A stretch of 64,000 nucleotides of DNA, from positions 1 through 64,000 of the forward strand of contig DJET01000078.1 in assembly GCA_002431945.1 (NCBI GenBank), given 5' to 3'. Source of the stretch: Ruminococcaceae bacterium UBA5891. GTDB taxonomy: Bacteria; Bacillota; Clostridia; Oscillospirales; Acutalibacteraceae. The notes below the pieces were generated by a model, which saw only the letters and a program-made list of their open reading frames with translations, had not been told where the DNA came from and did no database searches. Every line of letters begins with the position of its first letter. Position 1 is the first letter of the stretch. Below, piece after piece: positions 15,713 through 23,762 of this stretch. The translations under genes and the position numbers were made by a program.

Positions 15713-17451
15713 TCTGTAACACCGTCCTTTGCTCCTATATGCGCCTGCCACATTTCATTATACAGGGCGCAATTATGAATTAACTCGTTATGCTTGCCCT
15801 GCGCCTCAATGCGTCCGTTATTTACCACAACAATATTGTCCGCTCCTGTAATCGTTGAAAGCCTGTGGGCAATTACTATAACCGTTTTGTTTTTAACAAG
15901 TCTTGCAACCGCCTTTTGAATTACAGCCTCGTTTTCGGGGTCGATATATGCGGTAGCTTCGTCCAAAATAATAACAGGCGCGTCCTTTAACATTGCGCGC
16001 GCAATGGCAATGCGCTGCCGCTCGCCGCCCGAAAGATGCGCGCCGCCTCCGCCTACCACCGTATCATAACCGTTTTCAAGCCCGCTTATAAAGCTGTCGC
16101 AGCCGGCGTTATGCGCCGCCGCCTCAACCTCGGCGTCGGTTGCGCCCTTCTTTCCCATACGTATGTTTTCGCGCACGGTATCGTCAAAAAGATAATTGTC
16201 CTGCGTTACAAATGCAACCTGATCGTAAAGCTCGTTAAGAGGTATATCCTTAAGATCGCTGCCGCCCATTGTTATTACTCCGTTTTTAACGTCCCAAAAG
16301 CCGGCTATAAGCTTTGCAATTGTGGATTTGCCCGAACCCGAAGGACCTACAAGGGCAGTCATACTGTTTTGCGGTATAAAAAGCGATACATTGTGCAGAA
16401 TTTCCGCATCGCTGTTATAACCGAAGGATACGTTTTTAAGCTCAATGCCGTATCCGTTAAAGGTAACGCTTTTTTCGGCGTGAGACTGCTCTTCGGCTTT
16501 CAGAATTTCATCAACCTGTGCAACGGTTGTGCCAACTTGCGCCAATGTGTCTACAAAGTTAAACGCCGCAACGATCGGCGCCGCCATACCGAGAGCTAAA
16601 ATAACAACCGTTATAAAGGTTTCTGCGGTAAGCGAGCCGTGCGTGTAAAAAATCCAGCCGAAAGGCAGAACGGTAAGCATCTGCGCGGGGAAGAAGGCGT
16701 ATGCCAAAGACATTCCGAGCTGACTGCGGCGCATCCAATCATAATAATACTGCGCGTTTGCACGTACCTTGTCGGTAAGCTTTGTGTAAGAGGTTTTGCC
16801 TTGGTTAAAGGCTTTTATTACTTCAATACCGTTTATGTATTCTATAACTGTTCCGCTCATTTCGGTTGTGGCTTTTACGGCGCCCTCATAGTCCTTGGCA
16901 TAGTTACCCATAACCGTCATCATAAAAATAAAGGCTATCGGAAATACCGCAAGCGATAAAAGCGCTAACCGCCAATCAAGTATAAACAGATAAATTACGG
17001 TAAGCAGCGGCGCCGTAATGTTCGCCGTCATTTCCGGGAACAGGTGAGCAAGGGTAGTTTCCATACCGTCTACCTGATCTACGATAATTTCCTTAAGCTT
17101 TCCGCTTTTTGTATCAATTACCGTACCCAGCGGCAAACGCGGCAGCTTTAAAAGCAGTTTTTGCCGTATGGTTTTCAAAATATTAAACGTGGCGGTGTGT
17201 GAAATGCCGAGAGCGCCGTTATACAGCAATGTGCGAAGAATAAAGCCTGCAAGCGCCGTAATAAGCCACGGAATATATGCCGAAAACGTATATTCTCCGC
17301 CAAACAGCAATACTATTATTTTTGCTGCCGCAAAGTACGGCGCCATACCGCAGGCTACGCCTATTACTGCAAGAATAACCGCAGTAATAAGCTTTCCGTG
17401 TTCATTGGCACCTAACTCCCAAATTCGCCCCACAGGGCTTTGCTTTTTCAT
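15709..17451 (-). CDS. ABC exporter, fused membrane and ATPase domains (first half-transporter)
   Basis: A 580-residue type-1 half-exporter. AGGAGG nine bases before the ATG gives a strong ribosome site. The nucleotide-binding domain carries GPSGSGKST, LSGGERQR, VIILDEAT and the switch His in IAHRLS. It shares layout with the following gene but is clearly diverged, as expected for heterodimeric exporters. A seven-base-pair hairpin (17476-17482 with 17505-17511) lies between it and the TetR gene without a T-run, so read-through from the TetR promoter is likely. Confidence 0.9.
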   Translation of the reverse strand: MKKQSPVGRIWELGANEHGKLITAVILAVIGVACGMAPYFAAAKIIVLLFGGEYTFSAYIPWLITALAGFILRTLLYNGALGISHTATFNILKTIRQKLLLKLPRLPLGTVIDTKSGKLKEIIVDQVDGMETTLAHLFPEMTANITAPLLTVIYLFILDWRLALLSLAVFPIAFIFMMTVMGNYAKDYEGAVKATTEMSGTVIEYINGIEVIKAFNQGKTSYTKLTDKVRANAQYYYDWMRRSQLGMSLAYAFFPAQMLTVLPFGWIFYTHGSLTAETFITVVILALGMAAPIVAAFNFVDTLAQVGTTVAQVDEILKAEEQSHAEKSVTFNGYGIELKNVSFGYNSDAEILHNVSLFIPQNSMTALVGPSGSGKSTIAKLIAGFWDVKNGVITMGGSDLKDIPLNELYDQVAFVTQDNYLFDDTVRENIRMGKKGATDAEVEAAAHNAGCDSFISGLENGYDTVVGGGGAHLSGGERQRIAIARAMLKDAPVIILDEATAYIDPENEAVIQKAVARLVKNKTVIVIAHRLSTITGADNIVVVNNGRIEAQGKHNELIHNCALYNEMWQAHIGAKDGVTE

Positions 17452-17536
17452 AAATAATTACCTCCTGCAAATTAGCGGCGGCTAACCGCAATTCTTATTT
17501 AAAGGCCGCCGGAAACGACAGCCTGTTTTAAAAAGC

Positions 17537-18163
17537 TTATTTATCACCCTTGCCGAAAATTTCAATAAATCCGGTGCGGTGATAGCGGCTTAAAAGCTCA
17601 ATATATTCAAACGCTTCGTCGCGGCTCATTCCGTGGCGAATAATCTCAAATATTCCCTCGAAACGGGAGGTGGTGACGATATGAAGCAACTTTTCGGTAA
17701 GCGCGTTGCCTAATTTATCGGAATAACCGACAGCCTCCATATATTTGTATGTGTATTCTACCTCTATACGTACAAGCTCGTCCACAAAATTGTGAAACCG
17801 CGTGCCATATGATGAATCGAGCAATAAACGGAATTCGTCAAGGTGACCGTACATATAGTCGATTAGCTCTGAAGTGCCGCCGTCGGCATATTTCGGCATT
17901 TGCTCCGCCTGTTTTTCGGGGGACATACGGTGAAAGCGCTCCTGAATACGGATAAACCTTTCAATCATTTCGCTTAGCACCGGTTCAACAATAGCGGAAA
18001 AAAGCCCTTCCTTATCGCCGAAACGAACATATATGGAATTTGTACTGGTATCCGCCGCCGCCGCAATTGTGCGAAGCGAAGCCTCAACATAGCCTTTATC
18101 AAGAAATTCCTGCTTTGCCGCAGTTATAATTCGGTCTGCAACGCCTTCAATCTGTTTAGCCAT
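17537..18163 (-). CDS. TetR/AcrR family transcriptional regulator
   Basis: About 208 aa with an N-terminal TetR helix-turn-helix (ADTSTNSIYVRFGDKEGLF, about residues 41-59) and a divergent ligand-binding domain. The ATG at 18163 follows AAAGGA by six bases, which is better than the start seven codons upstream. It is the first gene of an operon with two ABC half-exporters. Two tandem near-palindromes lie over its predicted transcription start (18186-18211). Autoregulation with derepression by an exported compound is the simplest model. Confidence 0.88.
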   Translation of the reverse strand: MAKQIEGVADRIITAAKQEFLDKGYVEASLRTIAAAADTSTNSIYVRFGDKEGLFSAIVEPVLSEMIERFIRIQERFHRMSPEKQAEQMPKYADGGTSELIDYMYGHLDEFRLLLDSSYGTRFHNFVDELVRIEVEYTYKYMEAVGYSDKLGNALTEKLLHIVTTSRFEGIFEIIRHGMSRDEAFEYIELLSRYHRTGFIEIFGKGDK

Positions 18164-18185
18164 TTTTTGTCCTTTCCGAAACAAT

Positions 18186-18211
18186 CATAACACTGTTTCA
18201 TAACACTGTTA
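18186..18211. promoter_or_regulatory. Tandem operator candidate for the TetR regulator
   Basis: Two adjacent 13-base copies, CATAACACTGTTT and CATAACACTGTTA, each containing the near-palindrome AACA-C-TGTT. The pair begins at the -10 box and covers the predicted +1 and early leader. This is a typical place for a repressor that blocks its own transcription. Confidence 0.65.
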
Positions 18212-18239
18212 TTATATACCGCTGATATCTAAATGTCAA
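18211..18239 (-). promoter_or_regulatory. Consensus sigma-A promoter of the TetR/ABC operon
   Basis: Minus strand TTGACA (18234-18239), 17 bases, TATAAT (18211-18216): both boxes match the consensus perfectly. Such a strong promoter next to a repressor gene suggests tight control. Confidence 0.9.
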
Positions 18240-18256
18240 TACCGAATTTATAATAC

Positions 18257-18299
18257 AAAAAAATTCCTATGAACAGCAGGCGCCGATCATAGGAATTTT
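18257..18299 (-). terminator. Terminator of the purine permease gene
   Basis: A 13-base-pair stem (18260-18272 with 18287-18299, arms AAAATTCCTATGA / TCATAGGAATTTT), with a T-run continuing on the minus strand to 18257. Lies 34 bases after the permease stop. Confidence 0.85.
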
Positions 18300-18332
18300 C
18301 GTAAATATTTTAGCTTTAATTAAAACGCTTTA

Positions 18333-19781
18333 TCAGTGTGTCAGGAAAAACATTGCAATAAACAGTGCGGTTATAACCCAAGTGCCGATTTTAATTTCTT
18401 TAATTTCCCCGCAAAAAGCCTTAATTACAACATACGAAAGCAGACCGAAGGCTATTCCGTATGATATGTTATATGTAAACGGCATCATAGCAATGGTAAG
18501 AAAAGCGGGAACAGAAACCGAAACATTTTTCCAATCTATATCCTTAACGCTGCCGATCATAAGAACGCCTACATAAATGAGCGCGGCACCGTAGGCATAA
18601 GCGGGTATCAGCTTTGCAAGCGGAGCAAAGAAAAGGGCAACGGCAAATGCAGCTGAAGTAACAAGAGAGGTTATACCCGTTTTGCCGCCTGCGGCAACGC
18701 CGGCAGAGGATTCAACAAAGGTTGTAACCGTAGATGTTCCGAGCACAGAACCGGTGCAGGTGGCGATTGCGTCCGCCATCATAGCCTTGTTCATATTCGG
18801 GACCTCAAGCTCGCCCTTATCGTTTTTCACAAGCAGGTCGCCGCTGCGGCAAGCGCCGTACAGTGTTCCCAGAGTATCAAACATATCAACCATACAAAAT
18901 GCAAGAGCAGTTGTTATAAACAGAATTATAAGTCCGCCTACCGAGTGCCCGTCCGCACTTAAATACGCCGAGAAATCAAAGCCCTCGGTAAATACCTTTC
19001 CGAACGATTCGGAAGCAAAGGCGGAAAAGGGTTTTAAGGGGTTGAAGGAGAGGGTTTCGGCAAAACCTTTATAAAAGTCCTTTACCGTTAATCCGAGAAT
19101 ATAATAAAGTCCCGTTCCGCCGAGTATTCCCCAAAGAATAGCGCCCTTAACCTTCCTGTAAGATAAAACTGCAATAAGCAAAAGCGAAAATACCGCGACG
19201 ATAAGCGGCATAACCGCAGCCCAGCTTGCATTACCGAGAAGATTAAAAGAAGCCAACGTAACGCCGGTTGACTCGCTCGGAATAACCAGCTTTGCGTCCT
19301 GCAAGCCCAAAAAGGCAATAAACAAACCGATACCCGCCGGAATTGCCGCTTTAACCACGGGAGGTATAGCGTCAAAAATAATTTTCCTAAGACCTGTGGC
19401 GGTAAGCATTACGAAAATAAGTCCGTCGATAAGCACAAACACAAGCGCGTTTGCATAAGAAAAACCGAGCGTAAGGCAAACCGTATATACAAAGAAAGCG
19501 TTTAAGCCCATTCCGGGTGCCTGTGCAAGCGGAAGATTTGATAACAGACCGATAAGCACCGAGCCTATAATGGCTGAAAGCGCCGTGGTAACATACATAG
19601 CGTCAAACGATACTGAGCCGAGCGTTGCAAACATACCCGAATTTACAACAAGAATGTAAGCCATGGCAAGAAATGTGGTTAAACCTGCAATTACCTCTGT
19701 TTTTAGTGACGACCCCATTTCGGTGTAACGGAATTTTTTGTTCCAAAATGAAGTGCTTTTACCCGCGTCGTTGCTTTTCAT
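18333..19781 (-). CDS. NCS2 family permease, AzgA-like (guanine/hypoxanthine/adenine uptake)
   Basis: A 482-residue multi-span transporter of the AzgA-like branch of the NCS2 family, which imports purine bases with protons. Supporting segments are TEVIAGLTTFLAMAYILVVN, APGMGLNAFFVYTVC, DMFDTLGTLYGACRSG, GTSTVTTFVESSAGVAAGGKTGITS and the C-terminal hydrophobic helices. A near-consensus promoter and a structured leader of about 118 bases precede it. That leader does not show the canonical purine-riboswitch core. Exact base specificity cannot be read here. Confidence 0.92.
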   Translation of the reverse strand: MKSNDAGKSTSFWNKKFRYTEMGSSLKTEVIAGLTTFLAMAYILVVNSGMFATLGSVSFDAMYVTTALSAIIGSVLIGLLSNLPLAQAPGMGLNAFFVYTVCLTLGFSYANALVFVLIDGLIFVMLTATGLRKIIFDAIPPVVKAAIPAGIGLFIAFLGLQDAKLVIPSESTGVTLASFNLLGNASWAAVMPLIVAVFSLLLIAVLSYRKVKGAILWGILGGTGLYYILGLTVKDFYKGFAETLSFNPLKPFSAFASESFGKVFTEGFDFSAYLSADGHSVGGLIILFITTALAFCMVDMFDTLGTLYGACRSGDLLVKNDKGELEVPNMNKAMMADAIATCTGSVLGTSTVTTFVESSAGVAAGGKTGITSLVTSAAFAVALFFAPLAKLIPAYAYGAALIYVGVLMIGSVKDIDWKNVSVSVPAFLTIAMMPFTYNISYGIAFGLLSYVVIKAFCGEIKEIKIGTWVITALFIAMFFLTH

Positions 19782-19807
19782 AAACTATCTCCCCAATTTT
19801 TATTATC

Positions 19808-19897
19808 CTTTTACCGCAAAAGTAAAGACACACTTATCAGCGGGATAAATGTGCCGGAACGGTTGACTTAAAACAGCCGTTAATAAAGCATTTTAAG
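19808..19897 (-). promoter_or_regulatory. Structured 5' leader of the purine permease mRNA, candidate cis-regulatory RNA
   Basis: Minus-strand leader with three structures in order. First, a possible H-type pseudoknot: CTTAAAA/TTTTAAG (19891-19897 with 19867-19873) interleaved with AACGG/CCGTT (19877-19881 with 19858-19862). Second, a nine-pair hairpin ACATTTATC / GATAAGTGT (19844-19852 with 19830-19838). Third, a small hairpin at 19808-19827 just upstream of GGGGAG. I recognise no known riboswitch class. Confidence 0.4.
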
Positions 19898-19905
19898 ACA
19901 AAGTA

Positions 19906-19934
19906 ATTTTATCACAGCGTGAATATATTGTCAA
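19906..19934 (-). promoter_or_regulatory. Sigma-A promoter of the purine permease gene
   Basis: Minus strand TTGACA (19929-19934), 17 bases, TAAAAT (19906-19911). Expected start is about 19899, leaving a leader of about 118 bases. Confidence 0.88.
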
Positions 19935-19967
19935 GTGCCGATAATGCTGTGAACGGTAAATTTAATT

Positions 19968-19999
19968 AAAAAGGACTTGACATATGCCAAGTCCTTTTT
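19968..19999 (-). terminator. tmRNA terminator
   Basis: Twelve-base-pair stem AAAAAGGACTTG / CAAGTCCTTTTT (19968-19979 with 19988-19999) immediately after the encoded CCA of tmRNA; the T-run lies inside the stem on the minus strand. Confidence 0.85.
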
Positions 20000-20345
20000 G
20001 GTGGAGGCGAGGAGAGTCGAACTCCTGTCCAAAAATCAATCCGTACCGGCGTCTCCGAGCGCAGACGTTTATTTACATTCCCTTATGCGGACGCTAAACG
20101 TCAAGCTTCCGCACTCAGTAGCTCCAAATCCGTGACAGGGGCAGGAGCGCGCCCGTGTTCACGTTCACCGCTAAAATGACACCCTTACCGAGCCGCGGTG
20201 CTCTCGGATCGGATGAGCAGCCTAAATCAGGCTGCTAAAGCAACGTTATTGTTGTTAGTTAATTTGTTTTACGGATTTTATAGCGGTTCCGCACCGCTGC
20301 TCGCTTCCGATACTTCAAAATCCCTGTCGAAACCTTTACGCCCCC
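19999..20345 (-). ncRNA. ssrA: Transfer-messenger RNA (tmRNA, 10Sa RNA)
   Basis: One-piece tmRNA of about 347 bases that rescues stalled ribosomes and tags the truncated product. The 5' end GGGGGCG pairs with CGCCTCC just before the encoded ACCA, giving the alanine-type acceptor. The 3' T-arm reads GGAGTTCGACTCTCC. The tag frame reads NKLTNNNNVALAA and then TGA inside a stable hairpin (AGCAGCC...GGCTGCT), so the degradation tag would be A-NKLTNNNNVALAA. The resume codon appears to be AAC. It is directly downstream of smpB, the classic linkage. Confidence 0.96.
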
Positions 20346-20369
20346 GTATATAATATGCAAAAAGCAGTA

Positions 20370-20828
20370 TTATCTGTTTTGCTCCTTTAAAGCCCTGTCT
20401 ATTGTGCGCGCGGCGTCGCGCTTTGCGGCGGATTCGCGCTTGTCGTGCAGCTTTTTGCCCTTGCAAAGACCAAGCTGAACCTTTACAAGCGAGCCCTTAA
20501 AGTAAAGGGAAAGGGGTATAAGCGCCAAGCCTTCCTGCTTTACCGTCCCGAAAAGCCGCATTATTTCACGCTTATGAAGCAGCAAACGCCTGTTGCGGGT
20601 GGGGTTTTTATTAAAAATATTCCCGTGCTCGTAAGGGCTTATGTGCAGCTGCTTTATTATCATTTCTCCGCTGTCTATACTGCACCATGCGTCTTTAAGG
20701 TTTGCGCCGCCCTGACGTATCGATTTAATTTCGGTTCCGGAAAGCTCAATTCCGCATTCGAAGCTTTCAAGCACGAAATATTCGTGAAAAGCCTTTTTAT
20801 TGGTTGTTATTGTTTTTGTGTTTTCCAA
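20370..20828 (-). CDS. smpB: SsrA-binding protein SmpB
   Basis: Partner of tmRNA in trans-translation, binding its tRNA-like domain; about 152 aa. Motifs are NKKAFHEYFVLESFECGIELSG, EIKSIRQGG, DAWCSI and the C-terminal KGKKLHDKRE segment. An in-frame GTG at 20837 would overlap the AGGAGG itself. The TTG at 20828, seven bases after AGGAGG, is therefore the better start and gives the usual N-terminus. It has its own promoter and is followed within 25 bases by tmRNA. Confidence 0.95.
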   Translation of the reverse strand: MENTKTITTNKKAFHEYFVLESFECGIELSGTEIKSIRQGGANLKDAWCSIDSGEMIIKQLHISPYEHGNIFNKNPTRNRRLLLHKREIMRLFGTVKQEGLALIPLSLYFKGSLVKVQLGLCKGKKLHDKRESAAKRDAARTIDRALKEQNR

Positions 20829-20859
20829 ACGGCGCACCTCCTTTTATAAAGTATTTAAA

Positions 20860-20888
20860 AGTATAGCACAGTTTTTATTATACTTCAA
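20860..20888 (-). promoter_or_regulatory. Sigma-A promoter of smpB
   Basis: Minus strand TTGAAG (20883-20888), 17 bases, TATACT (20860-20865), about 30 bases before the smpB start. No equally convincing separate promoter is seen for tmRNA. Confidence 0.72.
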
Positions 20889-20891
20889 GAA

Positions 20892-20912
20892 AAATATGTC
20901 GAAAGCATATTT
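20892..20912 (-). terminator. Weak terminator of the mnmA-LUD operon
   Basis: Seven-base-pair stem AAATATG / CATATTT (20892-20898 with 20906-20912), ending in a short T-run on the minus strand and overlapping the stop codon of the LUD gene. Confidence 0.5.
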
Positions 20913-21564
20913 AATAGCCTAACGGCTCGTTGCAGATTATTACCTTGATCCTATCCTTTTGACGCTGCATTGCCGATACGAGATAATCGCAGCAAATACG
21001 CGTGTTTCCGCGGCAGCCGTCCGTCATATCGGGGCAGGCGTTTTTTAAAAGCGAAACGCAATGACCGAGCTTTCTGCACGGCGCGTCTATTTTAAGTCTT
21101 TCGGTATTTTTCGGCGCGGCTGTGCGTTTGATACGCAAAAGTCCTTCATCAACGTTTTTTACAAGCTTGTTTATTCCTACTATCATTATAACATTTTTCG
21201 GCCCGAAGCAGATAGAGGATATGCGGTTTGCGGTGCCGTCTACATTAACAAGCTCGCCGTTTTCGGTAACGGCGTTTGAGGAACAGAAAAAGAAATCGCA
21301 CCCGATTGCCGCCTTAAAGGCCTCAAGTCTTTCTTCGTCCGTTATGCCCGGCTTTGCGCGGTCGTAAAATTTATATTTGCCTGATTCTATAATATCCCAA
21401 ACGCCGCTTTCCTTAAGTGACACAGAGCCGCCCGCGGTAATAACCGCGCCGTCAAAAAGCAGATCTGACACTATTTTGCAGACCTCCGCCTTGTTTTCGG
21501 CGTAATAGGCTTTTATATTGTTAAGCTCAAGGTTTTTTATTGTTTTTTCAACAGATACGCTCAT
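20911..21564 (-). CDS. LUD domain (DUF162, LutC-like) protein
   Basis: A 217-residue LUD-domain protein, a family named after the lactate-utilisation proteins LutB/LutC. Matching segments are GAVITAGGSVSLKESGV (about 39-55), CDFFFCSSNAVTENGELVNVDG (about 89-110) and NVIMIVGINKLV. The C-terminal part holds six cysteines (about residues 163, 169, 177, 184, 191, 192), which could bind metal. No LutA/LutB gene is nearby, so this is a stand-alone clostridial type of unknown reaction. It starts one base after the mnmA stop and is probably co-transcribed with it. Confidence 0.85.
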   Translation of the reverse strand: MSVSVEKTIKNLELNNIKAYYAENKAEVCKIVSDLLFDGAVITAGGSVSLKESGVWDIIESGKYKFYDRAKPGITDEERLEAFKAAIGCDFFFCSSNAVTENGELVNVDGTANRISSICFGPKNVIMIVGINKLVKNVDEGLLRIKRTAAPKNTERLKIDAPCRKLGHCVSLLKNACPDMTDGCRGNTRICCDYLVSAMQRQKDRIKVIICNEPLGY

Positions 21565-21565
21565 A

Positions 21566-22651
21566 TCAGTTAAATCCTTTCACTATTGTTCCGCCGCCCA
21601 CTACCGTTTCGCCGCTGTAAAACACCGCTGCCTGACCGGGACTGGGCGCGCGCTGCGGCTCGTCAAATTCTATAATAACTGTACCGTTATCACACGGTCT
21701 TATAACGGCGGGCTGTTCCTTGTGGCGGTAGCGCAGCTTGGCGGTAACGCGCATTTCATCGGTAAGTGTATCAAACGGAATAAAGTTTAAATTGCTTACC
21801 GTAACGTATTTATAAAAAAGCCCGTCCTCATCGCCTAAGGTTACCGTGTTGCTTTCGGGATCCTTTTTTAAAACATACGCGTGCTTTCCGAGAGCTATTC
21901 CAAGACCTTTGCGCTGACCTACCGTATAACGTATAACGCCCTTATGCTCGCCCAAAATATCGCCGTTTTCGCTTATAAAGCTTCCGTGCGGCGAATTTTT
22001 GCCCGTATATCGCTCTATAAATCCCGCATAATCGCCGTCCGGCACAAAGCATATATCCTGACTATCCGGCTTAGCGGCGTTAACAAAGCCGTTTTCCTCT
22101 GCAATTTTTCTTACCTGCGGCTTTGTAAGCGTTCCTAACGGAAACAGTGTGCGGGAAAGCTGTTCCTGCGACATGGAATAAAGCACATAGGTCTGATCCT
22201 TTGATATATCTGCGGCGCGGCAAAGCAGATATCTGCCGTTTTCGTTTTGTTTAACCGAGGCATAGTGGCCCGTAGCTATTTTATCGTAGCCCAAAACCTT
22301 AGCTCTTTCAAGCATTGCGTCGAACTTGATATGACGGTTACATTCGATACATGGGTTAGGAGTAAGCCCCATAATATATTCGTTTACAAAGTCCTCAATT
22401 ACGTCTTTTTGAAACGCTTCTTTAAAATTAAAAGCATAATGGGGAATACCTATTCGCATACAAACCGCGCGCGCGTCCTCAACGTCCGAAAGGGAACAGC
22501 AGGTGCGGGTTTTGCCTGCGTTATAGTCTTCTCCGTCGTACAGTCTTAAGGTAACGCCCGAAACATCGTAGTCCTGCTGCAAAAGTAAAGCCGCGCAAAC
22601 AGAAGAGTCCACTCCGCCGCTCATACCAACCATAACCTTTTCCTTTTTCAC
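21566..22651 (-). CDS. mnmA: tRNA-specific 2-thiouridylase MnmA
   Basis: Makes 2-thiouridine at position 34 of Glu, Gln and Lys tRNAs using a persulfide donor; about 361 aa. PP-loop GMSGGVDSS lies at residues 9-17, the first catalytic Cys in TPNPCIECN and the second in SQDICFV. The C-terminal barrel ends SPGQAAVFYSGE. The GTG at 22651 is preferred because AGGGGG precedes it and the resulting MKKEKVMVGMSGG fits the family; the frame extends upstream without homology. It follows pfkA after a hairpin. Confidence 0.95.
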   Translation of the reverse strand: MKKEKVMVGMSGGVDSSVCAALLLQQDYDVSGVTLRLYDGEDYNAGKTRTCCSLSDVEDARAVCMRIGIPHYAFNFKEAFQKDVIEDFVNEYIMGLTPNPCIECNRHIKFDAMLERAKVLGYDKIATGHYASVKQNENGRYLLCRAADISKDQTYVLYSMSQEQLSRTLFPLGTLTKPQVRKIAEENGFVNAAKPDSQDICFVPDGDYAGFIERYTGKNSPHGSFISENGDILGEHKGVIRYTVGQRKGLGIALGKHAYVLKKDPESNTVTLGDEDGLFYKYVTVSNLNFIPFDTLTDEMRVTAKLRYRHKEQPAVIRPCDNGTVIIEFDEPQRAPSPGQAAVFYSGETVVGGGTIVKGFN

Positions 22652-22680
22652 GGCAAAGCCCCCTTGAAGAATATAATACT

Positions 22681-22706
22681 GCCCGAAAGAACTTACTCCT
22701 TCGGGC
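22681..22706 (-). terminator. Hairpin between pfkA and mnmA
   Basis: Seven-base-pair stem GCCCGAA / TTCGGGC (22681-22687 with 22700-22706), eight bases after the pfkA stop. The minus-strand tail AGTATTATATTC is not a good T-run. Partial termination or read-through into mnmA is possible. Confidence 0.45.
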
Positions 22707-22713
22707 AAACGTT

Positions 22714-23673
22714 TTAAATAGATGTGATATGCGCTATTTCGTACATATCGTTATCAAACGGCTTTTTCATATTCAGCGCTTCGTAAATATCGTAATTTAC
22801 AATTTCGCCCTTCTGCATACCGATAACGCGGTTGCCTATGCCTTCCTTTAAAAGCATTACCGCGGCGTAGCCCATCTGGGTTGCAACAACACGGTCGCGC
22901 ACGGTCGGGTTGCCGCCGCGCTGAACGTGACCGAGAACGGTTGCGCGCGATTCAATGCCTGTGGCTTCCTCGATCTTTTCGGCTATTTTATCTACTCCGC
23001 CTACACCCTCGGCAACAACTACTATAAAGTGCTTTTTGCCTGTTTTCTGCGTTTCCCTTATTTTGGCAATAACATCGTCTATGCTGTGTTCAACCTCAGG
23101 TACCAAAATTGCGGTTGCGCCTACGGCTATACCGCTTTGAAGCGCTAAATAGCCGGCTCTTCTTCCCATAACCTCAACTACCGAACAGCGGTCGTGCGAC
23201 TGTGCGGTATCGCGTATTTTATCAACCATTTCCATGGCGGTGTTCATAGCGGTATCAAAACCGATAGTATATTCGGTTGAGGAAATATCGTTATCAATTG
23301 TGCCGGGAACGCCTACGCAGGGAATACCGTGAAGAGAAAGATCGCGCGCGCCTCTGTAAGAGCCGTCGCCGCCGATAACAACTATACCTTCGATTCCGTG
23401 CTTTTTGCAGTTTTCCATTGCTTCAAGCATACCTTCCTCGGTTTTAAAGCGAGGACTTCTTGCAGTATAAAGCACCGTGCCGCCCCTGTGAATTATATCG
23501 GATACCGAGCGAACGTCAAGGTCGATAATATCACCTTCAATAAGGCCGTTATAGCCTCTGCGTATTCCTTTAACTGTCATACCGTTTGCAATAGCGGTTC
23601 TTACTACCGCGCGTACCGCAGCGTTCATACCCGGCGCGTCGCCGCCGCTTGTAAGCACACCTATTGTTTTCAT
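22714..23673 (-). CDS. pfkA: ATP-dependent 6-phosphofructokinase
   Basis: Phosphorylates fructose 6-phosphate in glycolysis; 319 aa, the usual bacterial length. Motifs are GGDAPGMNAAVRAVVR (ATP site), GYNGLIEGD, IGGDGSYRGA, the catalytic PGTIDNDI and MGRRAGYLAL. The GGDGS motif favours ATP rather than pyrophosphate as donor. It has its own promoter at 23722-23750, downstream of dnaE. Confidence 0.97.
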   Translation of the reverse strand: MKTIGVLTSGGDAPGMNAAVRAVVRTAIANGMTVKGIRRGYNGLIEGDIIDLDVRSVSDIIHRGGTVLYTARSPRFKTEEGMLEAMENCKKHGIEGIVVIGGDGSYRGARDLSLHGIPCVGVPGTIDNDISSTEYTIGFDTAMNTAMEMVDKIRDTAQSHDRCSVVEVMGRRAGYLALQSGIAVGATAILVPEVEHSIDDVIAKIRETQKTGKKHFIVVVAEGVGGVDKIAEKIEEATGIESRATVLGHVQRGGNPTVRDRVVATQMGYAAVMLLKEGIGNRVIGMQKGEIVNYDIYEALNMKKPFDNDMYEIAHITSI

Positions 23674-23721
23674 ACAATCATCTCCAAATATATTAAAGAA
23701 TATTTTTATTCATTTTAATAA

Positions 23722-23750
23722 AGTATAACCCATAATTGTTAATTTTTCAA
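23722..23750 (-). promoter_or_regulatory. Sigma-A promoter of pfkA
   Basis: Minus strand TTGAAA (23745-23750), 17 bases, TATACT (23722-23727). Lies in the short gap after dnaE. Confidence 0.78.
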
Positions 23751-23762
23751 CAATAAATTTTG

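Noticed and set aside
19782..19905. Canonical purine riboswitch before the NCS2 permease
   Set aside because: The conserved junction and loop sequences of the purine aptamer are not found; recorded only as an unclassified structured leader.
20278..20466. Small minus-strand open frame across the tmRNA 5' end and smpB 3' end
   Set aside because: Explained by tmRNA structure and smpB in another frame.
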